This document shows, in pieces, positions 18,299 through 27,055 of a stretch of 64,000 nt of DNA. How positions within the stretch are numbered: position 1 is the stretch's first letter; every line of letters begins with the position of its first letter. The stretch is from CAVTJL01 sp963828215. Its GTDB lineage: Bacteria; Pseudomonadota; Alphaproteobacteria; Geminicoccales; Geminicoccaceae. Under the pieces are notes generated by a model. The model had not been told where the DNA came from. It did not search any database and saw nothing but the letters and a program-made list of their open reading frames with translations. Location: contig CAWHFO010000016.1 of assembly GCA_963828215.1 (NCBI GenBank), positions 62,001-126,000 on the forward strand, given 5' to 3'. Made by a program: the position numbers and the translations under genes.

Positions 18299-19343
18299 AT
18301 GCAGAGACGCACCCTCATGGCCGCCCTCGGCGGCACCGGCCTCGCCGCCGCCATGCCCGGTCTCGCCCGGGCCCAGGGCAAGGTCGAGACCAGCTCGCTG
18401 GCGCTCGGCTTCGGGCTCGATCCCGGTGTTCGCGCCGCACATCGTCGCGATGAAGAAGGGCTGGTTCAAGGAGGCCGGCTTCACCGACGTGACGACCAAG
18501 ACCTTCACCGGCGGCGCCCTGGCCGGCGAGGCCCTGATGTCGGGCGACATCCAGCTCTGGACGCCGGGCAACCTGCCGCCGATCTCGATGGCGCATACGG
18601 GCGTGCCGGTGGTCGTGCTCGGCACCAACTGCCTCGCCATGGCGGCCGACAAGCTGGTGGTCCGCAAGGACGCGAAAATCGAAAGGCCCGAGGACCTCTA
18701 CGGCATCAAGATCGGGCTCCTGGCCGGCTCGACCGCCAGCGCCGACCTCTTTTATCTCGCCAAGCACTACGGCCTCGACGACAAGCGCCTCCAGGTCGTC
18801 AACATGCCGCCGCCCGAGCAGTTCACCGGCCTCAAGTCCGGCCAGACCCAGGCGCTCCTGTGCTGGGAGCCCTGGGGCTACAAGGCCGAGCAGCTCGACG
18901 AGGCCGAGCTGCTCCATTCGGGCACGGTCAGCGGCTTTCCGCAGAACAAGGGTGCAGAGGTCCAGATCTCCTTCACCCGCTCGCTCTTCGTCGCCAGCGA
19001 GGATTTCGTGCGCGCCAACCCCAACGCCACCGACGCGATCATGGCGGTGCTGGTGCGCGCCCAGAAATACGTGGCCGATCCCAAGAACAAGTCCGAGGTG
19101 CTCGATCTCGTCGCGAAGGAAACGAAGCAGGATCGGGCGCTGGTCGAGGCGATCTGGGGCGAGTACGTCTTCGATCCGCGCTTCGATCAGGCCTACGTCG
19201 CCGACATGCAGGCCCTGACCGACTATCTGGTGGCGTCGGGGCGGCTCAAGTCCGCCAAGGATCCGCTCGACTACACCTATACGGGGCCGGTGGCGGCGGC
19301 CGATCCGGCCCTGGTGTCGGTGGCGGGGCACTGGAAGGCCTGA
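18299..19343 (+). CDS. NitT/TauT-type substrate-binding protein (one frameshift)
   Basis: A periplasmic binding protein of the NMT1/TauA/SsuA type. The signal region is MQRRTLMAALGGTGLAAAMP, cut near ARAQG. The mature part shows MKKGWFKEAGF, the classic start of lobe 1, and later GIKIGLLAGSTASADLFY and CWEPWGYKAEQL. An extra G near 18428 splits off the first 43 residues; joined length is about 347. Only five bases separate it from the first dehydrogenase gene, so transporter and enzymes share one transcript. The ligand is probably what the dehydrogenases oxidise, for example a polyol, amino-sugar or sugar-acid derivative; this is inference. Confidence 0.88.
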
Positions 19344-19348
19344 GCGGG

Positions 19349-20388
19349 ATGGCCGACGGGCCGCCGCTTCGGCGTCGCGATCGTCGGTGCTGGGTCGATC
19401 GCCGACTACCACTTGGCGGGGCTGGCGGCCACCGGGCGAGCCCACGTGCCCGTGCTCGTCACCCGCAACCCGGCCAGGGCCGAGGCCCTGGCGCGGCGCT
19501 TCGATGTGCCGGAGACGTCGGCCGATCTGGGTGCGGCGCTGGCCCGGCCCGATGTCGACGCCGTAGTGATCGCCACACCCGACGACACCCACGAGCGGCT
19601 CGCCCTCGCCGCCGCCCGGGCGGGCAAGGCGATCCTCCTGCAGAAGCCGATGGCGCCGACCGCGGCGGCCTGTCGGCGGATCATCGAGGCGGCGCGGGCG
19701 GCGGGTGTCGATCTGCAGGTGAGCTTCATGCACCGTCACTTCGAGGAGGTGGCGCGGCGCCGAGGCGCTGCTGGCCGAGGGCGCCATCGGCACGTTGCTC
19801 AGCGCCCGCATCCGCAATGCCACGCCCGGCCCCGACTGGGCCGCTTGGTTCTTCAGCCGCGAGCGGGTCGGCGGCGGCGTCGTGCTGCAGCTGGGCGTCC
19901 ACGGCATCGACCTCGTCCGGCACCTTCTGGGCCCGATCGCCGACGTCTCGGCAACGGTGAGGACCCTGCTGCCGGAGCGGCGCCTCGCCGACGGCAGCGC
20001 CGTGCGCGTCGAGAACCCGGACAGCGCCTGGGCCACCTACGGCCTGGCCGGCGGGGTGGTGGTGAGCCACGAGATGTCGATGGTCGAGGTCAAGGGATGC
20101 GACCGTTTTCGGCTCGAGCTCTACGGCACCCTGGGCACGATCTGGCTGCGGAGCGAGCTCGGCCGGCTGGCCTTCTGTGCCAGGGGGCATAGCGAGGCCT
20201 GGGAGGAGAGGCCGCTCGCCGAGCAGATGCCCGGCCGGCGTCAGCACGACCGCTGGCTGGACGGCCTTAGCGGCGACGCCCCGCCCGAGCGGACGGCCGA
20301 GGACGCGCTGCACGGCATCGAGGTCGCCGAGGCGATCGCCGCCTCCGCCGCTGCCGACGGCCGCCGGGTGCAGGTCGGCGGGAGCTGA
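19349..20388 (+). CDS. Gfo/Idh/MocA family oxidoreductase 1 (two frameshifts)
   Basis: An NAD(P)-dependent sugar/polyol dehydrogenase-type enzyme, first of three in a row. The Rossmann motif is VAIVGAGSIADYHL, followed by DAVVIATPDDTH and QKPMAPT (the EKP-type motif with Gln in place of Glu). The C-terminal domain has GGGVVLQLGVHGIDLVRHLLG, the catalytic His-containing helix. Extra bases near 19365 and 19758 split it; joined length is about 345 residues. Its start lies 5 bp after the binding protein stop. Confidence 0.86.
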
Positions 20389-20392
20389 GGCC

Positions 20393-21463
20393 ATGGAGGC
20401 CATCCGGCGGCCGCGCATCGGCATCCTGAGCTTCGCGCACTACCACGCGAACTTCTGGGCCGAGGCCTTCGTCGAGGATGCCGAGGCCGACCTCGCGGGC
20501 ATCTGGGACGAGGACGAGGCTCGTGGCCGAGACGCGGCCTCACGGTTCGGCACGATCTTCGTGCCCGATCTCGACGACCTGCTCGGCCGAGTCGATGCCG
20601 TGGCCATCACGAGCGTCACGGCGGAGCACGCGCCGCTGGCCGAGCGGGCGGCTCGAGCGGGCCGTCACATCCTCTGCGAGAAGCCGCTCGCGACCTCGGT
20701 GGCCGAGGCGGACCGGATCGCCGCCGCCGTGGCCGCGGGCGGCGTCAGCTTCATGCAGAGCTTCCCCAAGCGCTTCGATCCGGTGACCCACGAGATCGGG
20801 CGCGCCGTCCGCTCCGGCGACCTCGGCCGCATCCATCTGGTCCGCGTCCGGCACGGCCATTTCTACGGCCTCGAGCCCGACTTTCGTGAGCGCTGGTATG
20901 TCGACCCGACGCTCGCCGGCGGCGGAGCCCTCCTGGACGAAGGAGTCCACGGTGCCGACCTCCTCTGCTGGCTCTTCGGCCTGCCCGAGAGCGTCACCGC
21001 CACCATCTCCTCGGCCGCGCTCGGCCTCGGCGTCGAGGACACCGGGCTCGCGGTCTACCGATGGCCCGACGGGCTCGTCGCCGAGCTGGCCTCGAGCTTT
21101 CTGTTCGTTGCGGCCGACAGCTCGATCGAGATCTACGGCACGGAGGGGACACTCCTGGTGAGCGGCGTCGACCTCGCCTCGCGTGACATCACCGAGGCCG
21201 GGTTCCTCCGGACCTATCGGCGCGGCCAGCCGGCGCGCGCCTGGTCGGTCTCGCCGCTGGTGCCGCGTTTCAAGCTCGGCCGCTTTCATCACCAGAATGC
21301 CATCGCCTTCGCCGCCGGCCTCAGGAGCGGAGAGCCGCCGCCCGTCGGCCTCGCCGATGGCCGGAACGCGCTCCTGATGATCGAGCGCGCCTACGCGGCC
21401 GCCCGCGGGGGCATGAGGCAGACAATCGGGAGTGACGAGAAAAGAGCCGGGGAGGGGGCATGA
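20393..21463 (+). CDS. Gfo/Idh/MocA family oxidoreductase 2
   Basis: An intact 356-residue member of the same family. The usual glycine-rich GxGxxG is altered: the N-terminus reads RIGILSFAHYHANFWAEAF, with a His-containing FAHYHAN in place of the second glycine pair. CEKPLATS (EKP motif) and GGGALLDEGVHGADLLCWLFG are normal. Members with a changed glycine motif are known and may use cofactor in another way. It starts 4 bp after the first dehydrogenase gene and its end overlaps the third. Confidence 0.88.
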   Translation: MEAIRRPRIGILSFAHYHANFWAEAFVEDAEADLAGIWDEDEARGRDAASRFGTIFVPDLDDLLGRVDAVAITSVTAEHAPLAERAARAGRHILCEKPLATSVAEADRIAAAVAAGGVSFMQSFPKRFDPVTHEIGRAVRSGDLGRIHLVRVRHGHFYGLEPDFRERWYVDPTLAGGGALLDEGVHGADLLCWLFGLPESVTATISSAALGLGVEDTGLAVYRWPDGLVAELASSFLFVAADSSIEIYGTEGTLLVSGVDLASRDITEAGFLRTYRRGQPARAWSVSPLVPRFKLGRFHHQNAIAFAAGLRSGEPPPVGLADGRNALLMIERAYAAARGGMRQTIGSDEKRAGEGA

Positions 21464-22454
21464 AGGGCGAAGAGATCGGGCTCTTCATGATCGGCTGCGG
21501 CGGGTTCGCCCGTCGCTACCACGTGCCGGTCATCGAGGAGGACAAAGCCGTTCGCCTGTCTGGGCATCTGCGATCCGACGCCGGCCGAAGCGGTTCGCGC
21601 GTTCGCGGCGCGGCACGGGGCGCCCGTCGTCGACCGGATCGAGGCGCTGCCCGAGGCCGAGGGCAGGATCGCCGCCATCGTGACGACCCCGCACACGCTC
21701 CACGCCGGCCATGTCGAGGCTGCCCTCGTGCGGGGCTGGCATACGCTCTGCGACAAGCCGTTCGTCATGCACGCCTCGGAGGCGCGGGCGCTTACGGCCC
21801 TGGCGGCGGGGCGCGGGCTCGTCGGCGGCGTCGCCTACAATCGGCGCTTCGACCGCGGCTGCCTGAGGGCACGGGAGGTCATCGGCTCCGGTGGGATCGG
21901 CCGGGTTGCCTTCGTGCAGACCGTGCAGCTCGGTTACGAGCAGGCGGGCTGGTTCCTCGATCCAGCGCTCGGCGGCGGCGGTCCCTATACCGGCCGGGCC
22001 AGCCACATGGCCGACTTCGTGCCCTGGCTGATCGACGCCCGCCCGACCGCGGTCAGGAGCCGGCTGCGCGGCGGCTCGGCCACGCGAACGGACCAGGGCG
22101 GCTTCATCGAGCTTCGGCTCGAGGACCTCGAATGCCAGATGACCTGCGTCGAGGAGGGCTGGCGAGGCTGGGACGAGATCCGTGTCTTCGGCGAGACGGG
22201 CCTGATCGAGCTGCGCCGCCCGCCGCGACTACCCGATCGGCTGGGAGCTGCGCTGGTGGAGCGGCCGCGGCGAGGTCCGGGAGCATGTGGCGGCCGACCC
22301 GTCACCCGGCGACGCCACCCGCAACTTCCTGGCGGCGGTGCGTGGCGAGGCCAGCGTGGCCTGTAGCTTCGCCGACGCGGTGATGGCCGTGGCGATCGTC
22401 GAGGAGGCGTTCGCCTCGGCGCGCGACGACGGCGGCTGGCGATCCCTGGGCTGA
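21460..22454 (+). CDS. Gfo/Idh/MocA family oxidoreductase 3 (two frameshifts)
   Basis: The third dehydrogenase in the row. The Rossmann start is FMIGCGGFARRYHV, the EKP motif is degenerate (CDKPFVMHAS), and the C-terminal domain has GGGGPYTGRASHMADFVPWL, where a Ser-His pair replaces the usual GxHxxD. Extra bases near 21550 and 22228 split it; joined length is about 330 residues. The start ATG overlaps the preceding stop. Three diverged paralogs suggest consecutive steps on one substrate (oxidation, epimerisation through a keto form) rather than gene dosage. Confidence 0.84.
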
Positions 22455-22471
22455 GCGCACCGAGTCTGTCC

Positions 22472-23008
22472 CTACGCCCCGAGCAGGTCCGCCATCCTTG
22501 CCAGGGCCTCCTCGAACGAGCCCTGGATCGCCTTGGCGGGCACGGCGATCATCAGGTTCTCGACGAGACCGAAATCCTCGACGCTGAGGCCCTGGCCGTC
22601 GTGCCAGCGACCTTCCGGGTCCTGCCCTGCTGCGGGGTCGAGGGCGCGCACGCGGTCCAGATAGGGCCTGAGATCGTCGCTGTAGCAGACGACCGGCTTC
22701 TTCCGGGCGATGGCGTAGCCGATCTCGAAGGCCGTGCCGGAGTCCATGCCGGCGCCGCGGAACGGCCCGATGTCGGCGAGCACGCCGTCGGCCCGCTCGA
22801 TCATCCGCAGGTTCGCCCGATAGATCGCCTCGGCCATCAGGGCCGGCTCGGCCGGGGCGATCTCCTTGTCCAGCGGGAACAGCCCTTCGAGGCCCCGCGC
22901 CCGGCAGGCCTCGACCAGGCGTCGGCCGACGTCACGCGCATCGGGCAGGAAGACGGTCGGCCCGGCCAGGTAGACCCGGCGGGTCGGCTCGGAAGCGTCG
23001 GTGCTCAT
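22472..23008 (-). CDS. Nucleoside 2-deoxyribosyltransferase
   Basis: A 178-residue protein of the nucleoside deoxyribosyltransferase family, which swaps bases on deoxyribonucleosides or hydrolyses nucleotides (as in DNPH1-like members). YLAGPTVFLP near residue 13 is the family's phosphate/ribose loop. DIGPFRGAGMDSGTAFEIGYA holds the catalytic Asp and Glu, and VENLMI follows near the end. ATG 23008 gives the expected length. It is convergent with the dehydrogenase operon and is probably a single-gene unit in nucleotide salvage or sanitation. Confidence 0.85.
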   Translation of the reverse strand: MSTDASEPTRRVYLAGPTVFLPDARDVGRRLVEACRARGLEGLFPLDKEIAPAEPALMAEAIYRANLRMIERADGVLADIGPFRGAGMDSGTAFEIGYAIARKKPVVCYSDDLRPYLDRVRALDPAAGQDPEGRWHDGQGLSVEDFGLVENLMIAVPAKAIQGSFEEALARMADLLGA

Positions 23009-23092
23009 TCGCCACCTTACAGCCAGTTCACTCGCCTTGGGCCGAGCCGAGCGGTACGATAGTCGGCGTTTGTTGCGCCGAAGGAGCGTGCC

Positions 23093-23401
23093 ATGTCCAG
23101 GGGAAGCCCATCGCGGCGACGTTTGCTGCAAAGCTCGGCCGCCTTTGTTCCTGCGCTCGCCGTCCTCGCCATGGGGCGCAAGGCACGCGCCTTCTCGATG
23201 GAGAGCCTGGCGCCGACGAGCGGTCCCGCTCTGGCCTATGCCAATCGCTGCGGGCCCTCCAACTCGGCCCATGCGGCCATCCGGAGCGCGCTTCAGGCGC
23301 AGCTCGCGGGCGAGAGCGGAGCGCCGGGCCAGACCCTGACCGCGAGCGAGGTGTGCCCGATCTGCGGCTGCCCCATCGTCGTCACACGCGTCGTCGACTA
23401 G
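23093..23401 (+). CDS. Small Tat-exported protein with a CPxCGCP motif, function unknown
   Basis: A 102-residue protein not assigned to a family. The N-terminus RRRLLQSSAAFVPALAVLAMG fits a twin-arginine signal. The mature part is about 70 residues and ends with VCPICGCPIVV, three cysteines in CxxCxC spacing next to a fourth upstream in NRCGPSN. This pattern could bind a metal (zinc ribbon half, iron-sulfur or copper) or act in redox. Folded export by Tat would fit a cofactor loaded in the cytoplasm. ATG 23093 follows GAAGGAGCG. It is convergent with the DinB gene. Confidence 0.6.
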   Translation: MSRGSPSRRRLLQSSAAFVPALAVLAMGRKARAFSMESLAPTSGPALAYANRCGPSNSAHAAIRSALQAQLAGESGAPGQTLTASEVCPICGCPIVVTRVVD

Positions 23402-23419
23402 CTCTCGGCCGGCCGGCGC

Positions 23420-23914
23420 TCAGCGCTGGCGCAGAAAAAAGATCAGGTCGAGCTCGGGCGCATCGCGGCCCAGGCCGGTGAGGATGGTGTGGGCCTGCCC
23501 GCGATGGTGGGTCTGATGGTTGAACACGTGCGCCAGGACCTGGGCCAGCGGCTGCGTGAACGCCTTGCCGCTGGTGTTCCGGTAGCCGAGATCGGCCCGG
23601 AGCCGCGCCTCGTCGAGCCCGTCCACATAGCCGACGAGGCGCTCGTCCTCCGCGGCACGGGCGGCTCGCAGCTCGGCCAGATCCTCGAACAGCACATCGT
23701 CGAGACGGGCGGGTGCGGGGCCCTCGCCGGCGAGTCGTCGCAGCCAGATCCGATCGGCGACCAGGAGGTGGTTCAGCGTCCCATGCAGTGACCGAAAGAA
23801 GGCCCCGCGGTCGGCCCGGTAGTCGGCGTCCGGCAGCGCCGCGGCGGCAGCATAGAGCCGGTCATTGGCCCACCTGTTGTAGCGGGCGAAGGTCCGGAAA
23901 TGCTCGTGCAGCAT
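23420..23914 (-). CDS. DinB family protein
   Basis: An intact 164-residue protein with the DinB four-helix fold. Probable metal-binding histidines are in GTLNHLLVADRIW (about residue 50) and in HVFNHQTHHRGQAH (about residues 130-142), the full His triad. Members are mostly metal-dependent thiol transferases or of unknown role; some DinB genes are damage-inducible in Bacillus. NRWANDRLY near the N-terminus is a typical motif. It has no clear operon partner. Confidence 0.88.
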   Translation of the reverse strand: MLHEHFRTFARYNRWANDRLYAAAAALPDADYRADRGAFFRSLHGTLNHLLVADRIWLRRLAGEGPAPARLDDVLFEDLAELRAARAAEDERLVGYVDGLDEARLRADLGYRNTSGKAFTQPLAQVLAHVFNHQTHHRGQAHTILTGLGRDAPELDLIFFLRQR

Positions 23915-24115
23915 GGTCCTGATCCTGATCCTGGCCGGGGCCGGCGGCGCCGGGCTCGGGCGGGCGCGTGGGGCGCGGAGGCTCGGGGGAGACTAGCAGC
24001 CGTCGGCGCGGGCTTCCAGCCGACGGCCGAACGCGGCCTCGCCTGCAATGCCGCCTCGGGCGTCCGGTTGACGGAGAAGGGTGGGCGCGTCTTCGAGAGA
24101 GACGACGGTCCCCGC

Positions 24116-24442
24116 TCAGAGGCGGCAGCGCGAGGTGACGTCCAGGATCTGCATGCCGCCGGGACGGAGCGCGTCCAGAAGCTGGCGGGCCGCCGCCTCG
24201 TCGATGCAGCGGAACGTGAAGCGCGGCTTGCTCTCGGGATCGAGGGTGACGGCGACCGTCTGCTCGGTGCCGGTGCCGCGCTCGACCAGGATCGAGCTGA
24301 TCCTGTTGCGGTCGATCAGGACGAAGGTGCGGCCGGCGGTGCCCGGCTGGAGGATCTGCTGGAGCTGCAGGAGATCGCCGGCCCTGGCCGGCAGGGCCTC
24401 TGCCGCTCCCAGAAGCGCGAGGAGAAGAAGAAAGGGTCGCAC
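24116..24442 (-). CDS. Small secreted protein of unknown function
   Basis: A frame of 108 residues from GTG 24442. A signal peptide (RPFLLLLALLGAAEALPARA) precedes an about 85-residue mature domain. The mature part has two cysteines (FRCIDE and TSRCRL) that could form a disulfide. I recognise no family. It is divergent from galM with only 78 bp between starts. The start codon is the only candidate that places the hydrophobic stretch at the N-terminus. Confidence 0.6.
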   Translation of the reverse strand: MRPFLLLLALLGAAEALPARAGDLLQLQQILQPGTAGRTFVLIDRNRISSILVERGTGTEQTVAVTLDPESKPRFTFRCIDEAAARQLLDALRPGGMQILDVTSRCRL

Positions 24443-24520
24443 GCCGGTGCCCTCGATTGATCTCGGCCGGTCCAGACTGGCATAGATTGCGCCGGCGCGC
24501 GAGACGGGGAGGGTTTTGCC

Positions 24521-25525
24521 ATGTCGGGACGGCTGGAGACGGCGGGACGGATCGGGGACGAGGAGGTCCGCCGGGCGGTGCTGGCCAACCGGCGGGGCAC
24601 GGAGGCGGGCATCCTGACCCATGGGGCCACGCTCCAGTATCTCCGGGCACCCGACGGCACCCACCTCGCCCTCGGCTTCGACACGGTCGAGGAGTACGCG
24701 GCCAAGTCGGGCAGCTTCGGTCAGACCGTCGGCCGCTTCGGCAATCGGATCAAGGAGGGCCGCTTCACGCTCGACGGCAGGACCTACCAGCTGGCGAAGA
24801 ACCAGAATGGCCGCCAGCATCTGCACGGCGGGGTCCGCGGCTTCGGCAAGCGCCCCTGGGCCGTCGAGGTCGACGACGCCAGGAGCCTCGCACAATTCAC
24901 CCTTCACTCGCCGGACGGCGACGAGGGCTATCCGGGCACGCTCGATGCCGTCTGCACGTACGAGCTGACGGAGGGCGACCTGCTGCGCATCGAGATGGTC
25001 GCGACCTCTGACGCGCCCACGCCGATCAACCTCGTCCACCACAGCTACTGGACGATGACCGGCACGGGGACGATCGACGCTCAGCGCCTCGAGCTCGCGG
25101 CCGAGGCCTATCTCGAGGTGGACGAGGAAGGGATACCGACCGGCCGCATCCTGCCGGTGGCGCGGGGCGCGTTCGACTTCCGCAATCTCCGCCGCCTCGA
25201 CCATGCCGGCCCGCCGGAGATCGACCATTGCTTCGTCGTCTCGGGCGGGACGGGGCTGCGCCGGGTGGCGTTGCTGGAGGACCCGGCGAGCGGCCGGACG
25301 CTCGAGCTTCACGCCAACCAGCCGGGCGTCCAGGTCTACTCGGCCATCAAGCTCGACACCGGCGGCCGGGGCGGCACCCACTACGGGCCGCGCAGCGGGC
25401 TCTGCCTCGAGACCGAGGCTTTTCCCGATGCGCCCAATCATCCCGAGTTCCCGAGCTGCATCCTCCGGCCGGGCGAGACCTATCGGCACGTCATGGAGCA
25501 CCGCTTTCGGCTCCCCGGTCGCTGA
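24521..25525 (+). CDS. galM: Aldose 1-epimerase (mutarotase)
   Basis: An intact 334-residue enzyme that interconverts alpha and beta anomers of aldoses such as galactose or glucose. Active-site features are NRIKEGRF, HLHGG (substrate-binding His), NLVHHSYW (catalytic His) and LCLETEAFPDAPNH (catalytic Glu). No signal peptide, so it is cytoplasmic. Despite the many sugar transporters nearby, it is not in an operon with one; it is convergent with a lipoprotein gene. Confidence 0.92.
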   Translation: MSGRLETAGRIGDEEVRRAVLANRRGTEAGILTHGATLQYLRAPDGTHLALGFDTVEEYAAKSGSFGQTVGRFGNRIKEGRFTLDGRTYQLAKNQNGRQHLHGGVRGFGKRPWAVEVDDARSLAQFTLHSPDGDEGYPGTLDAVCTYELTEGDLLRIEMVATSDAPTPINLVHHSYWTMTGTGTIDAQRLELAAEAYLEVDEEGIPTGRILPVARGAFDFRNLRRLDHAGPPEIDHCFVVSGGTGLRRVALLEDPASGRTLELHANQPGVQVYSAIKLDTGGRGGTHYGPRSGLCLETEAFPDAPNHPEFPSCILRPGETYRHVMEHRFRLPGR

Positions 25526-25531
25526 CCGGCC

Positions 25532-25936
25532 TCAGCCCTGGGCGGCGAGCCCGCCCCGCTGCTCGCCCGTCATGCTCCGGACGACGACGCCGTCCGGCGT
25601 CTTGGCCAGCGTGAACTGGCGCGTGGCAAAAGCGCTGCAGCCGGTCACCCGGGAGGTGTGCCCCTTGCCGTCGACGGTCATGCCGCCGCCGCGCGAGAGG
25701 GGCTCATAGGTGTAGCGGATCGCCAGGACGAGCTTCTCCGGCGTGTCCTGGACAACAGTCGACCGCGTGATCGCGGTCATTCGGGGCAGCACGCAGGTCA
25801 CGTGCTCCTCGGTGGCGTGGGCGTCGTAGTAGCTCATGATGGCGAGCTGGCCGCCGCGCTGCCCGGTCGGGTCGGGCAGCGTTCCGGCGCAGGCCGCGAG
25901 CAGCATCAGAGCTGCGACGGGTAGAAATCCGCGCAT
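25532..25936 (-). CDS. Small lipoprotein of unknown function
   Basis: A 134-residue protein. MRGFLPVAALMLLAACAG is a lipoprotein signal with the lipobox LLAAC, so Cys18 is probably lipidated and the protein anchored in the envelope. The mature part has two further cysteines (VTCVLP and TGCSAF) and no family I recognise. ATG 25936 is chosen over an in-frame ATG 24 bp upstream because it places the signal at the N-terminus. It is convergent with galM (6 bp gap). Confidence 0.68.
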   Translation of the reverse strand: MRGFLPVAALMLLAACAGTLPDPTGQRGGQLAIMSYYDAHATEEHVTCVLPRMTAITRSTVVQDTPEKLVLAIRYTYEPLSRGGGMTVDGKGHTSRVTGCSAFATRQFTLAKTPDGVVVRSMTGEQRGGLAAQG

Positions 25937-26111
25937 CCTTTCATTCCCTCGGCAGAGCACCGGACCGTCACCGGTCGCTGACCCATCATATGCGCCGGCC
26001 GGGCTCCAGGACCATTGGCGGGAGCGCCTGGCCTCCGCGCTATGAGGTGTTCCAAGGCGGGCGCCCGGCGGCTATAGGGCTGCGGAACGCCCAGACCGGA
26101 GGGAGGCAGAG

Positions 26112-26954
26112 ATGAAGCTGTTGCGCTACGGGCCCAAGGGGGCCGAGAAGCCGGGCATGCTGGACGCGGCCGGCCGCATCCGCGATCTCTCGGGCGTCGT
26201 CCGCGACATCGACGCCTTCGCCATCGCCCCCGTCGCGCTCGCGATGCTGGCCGGGCTCGACCCCGCCGGCCTGCCGCAGGTCGAGGGCAGCCCGCGGCTC
26301 GGCCCCTGCGTCGCCGGCACCCGGAAGTTCATCTGCATCGGCCTCAACTACTCGGACCATGCGGCCGAGACCGGCGCCACGGTGCCGCCCGAGCCGATCA
26401 TCTTCATGAAGGCCACGAGCGCCATCGTCGGTCCGAACGACGACGTGCAGATCCCGCGCGGCTCGGAGCAGACCGACTGGGAGGTCGAGCTCGCGGTCGT
26501 CATCGGCAAGGCGGCCAAATATGTCGAGGAGAAGAGCGCCTACGACCATGTCGCCGGCTACTGCATCGCCAACGATGTCAGCGAGCGGCATTTTCAGGCG
26601 CACCGGCACGGCCAGTGGACCAAGGGCAAGAGCAGCGACACCTTCGGCCCGCTCGGCCCCTGGCTCGTCACCAAGGACGAGATCAAGGACGTCCACGACC
26701 TCGCCATGTTCTGCGAGGTCGACGGCAAGCGCTATCAGAACGGCAGCACGCGGACCATGGTCTACCAGGTGCCGTTCCTGGTCTCCTATCTGTCGCAGTT
26801 CTTCACGCTCGAGCCCGGCGACGTGATCTCGACCGGCACCCCGCCCGGGGTCGGGCTGGGCCAGAAGCCTCCGGTCTTCCTGAAGGTCGGCCAGACCATG
26901 CGTCTCGGCATCCAGGGCCTGGGGGAGCAGACCCAGAAGCTCGTCCAGGGCTGA
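26112..26954 (+). CDS. Fumarylacetoacetate hydrolase family protein (2-hydroxyhepta-diene-dioate isomerase / ureidoglycolate lyase-like)
   Basis: An intact 280-residue FAH-family enzyme. KFICIGLNYSDHAAETG starts the catalytic domain, EPIIFMKATSAI follows, and the metal ligands are in TDWEVELAVVIG. SERHFQ, KSSDTFGPLGPWLVT and STGTPPGVG complete the signature. Such enzymes cleave or decarboxylate 2-keto acids, acylpyruvates or 2,4-diketo sugar acids such as 2,4-diketo-3-deoxyrhamnonate. ATG 26112 follows GGAGGGAGGCAG. The SDR gene begins 101 bp later on the same strand and may act in the same pathway. Confidence 0.9.
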   Translation: MKLLRYGPKGAEKPGMLDAAGRIRDLSGVVRDIDAFAIAPVALAMLAGLDPAGLPQVEGSPRLGPCVAGTRKFICIGLNYSDHAAETGATVPPEPIIFMKATSAIVGPNDDVQIPRGSEQTDWEVELAVVIGKAAKYVEEKSAYDHVAGYCIANDVSERHFQAHRHGQWTKGKSSDTFGPLGPWLVTKDEIKDVHDLAMFCEVDGKRYQNGSTRTMVYQVPFLVSYLSQFFTLEPGDVISTGTPPGVGLGQKPPVFLKVGQTMRLGIQGLGEQTQKLVQG

Positions 26955-27055
26955 CGAGGCGGCCGGCCACGGAGGGCCGGCGGGTCGGGTTGCCGACGTG
27001 CCGGCCCTGCCCCATGTCCGTCGGGCTGCTTCTCTTTCATGCGAGGTGACACCCC

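Noticed and set aside
24116..25501. 461-residue minus-strand frame opposite galM
   Set aside because: Only the last 108 codons, with their own signal peptide and GTG start, look real; the rest mirrors galM.
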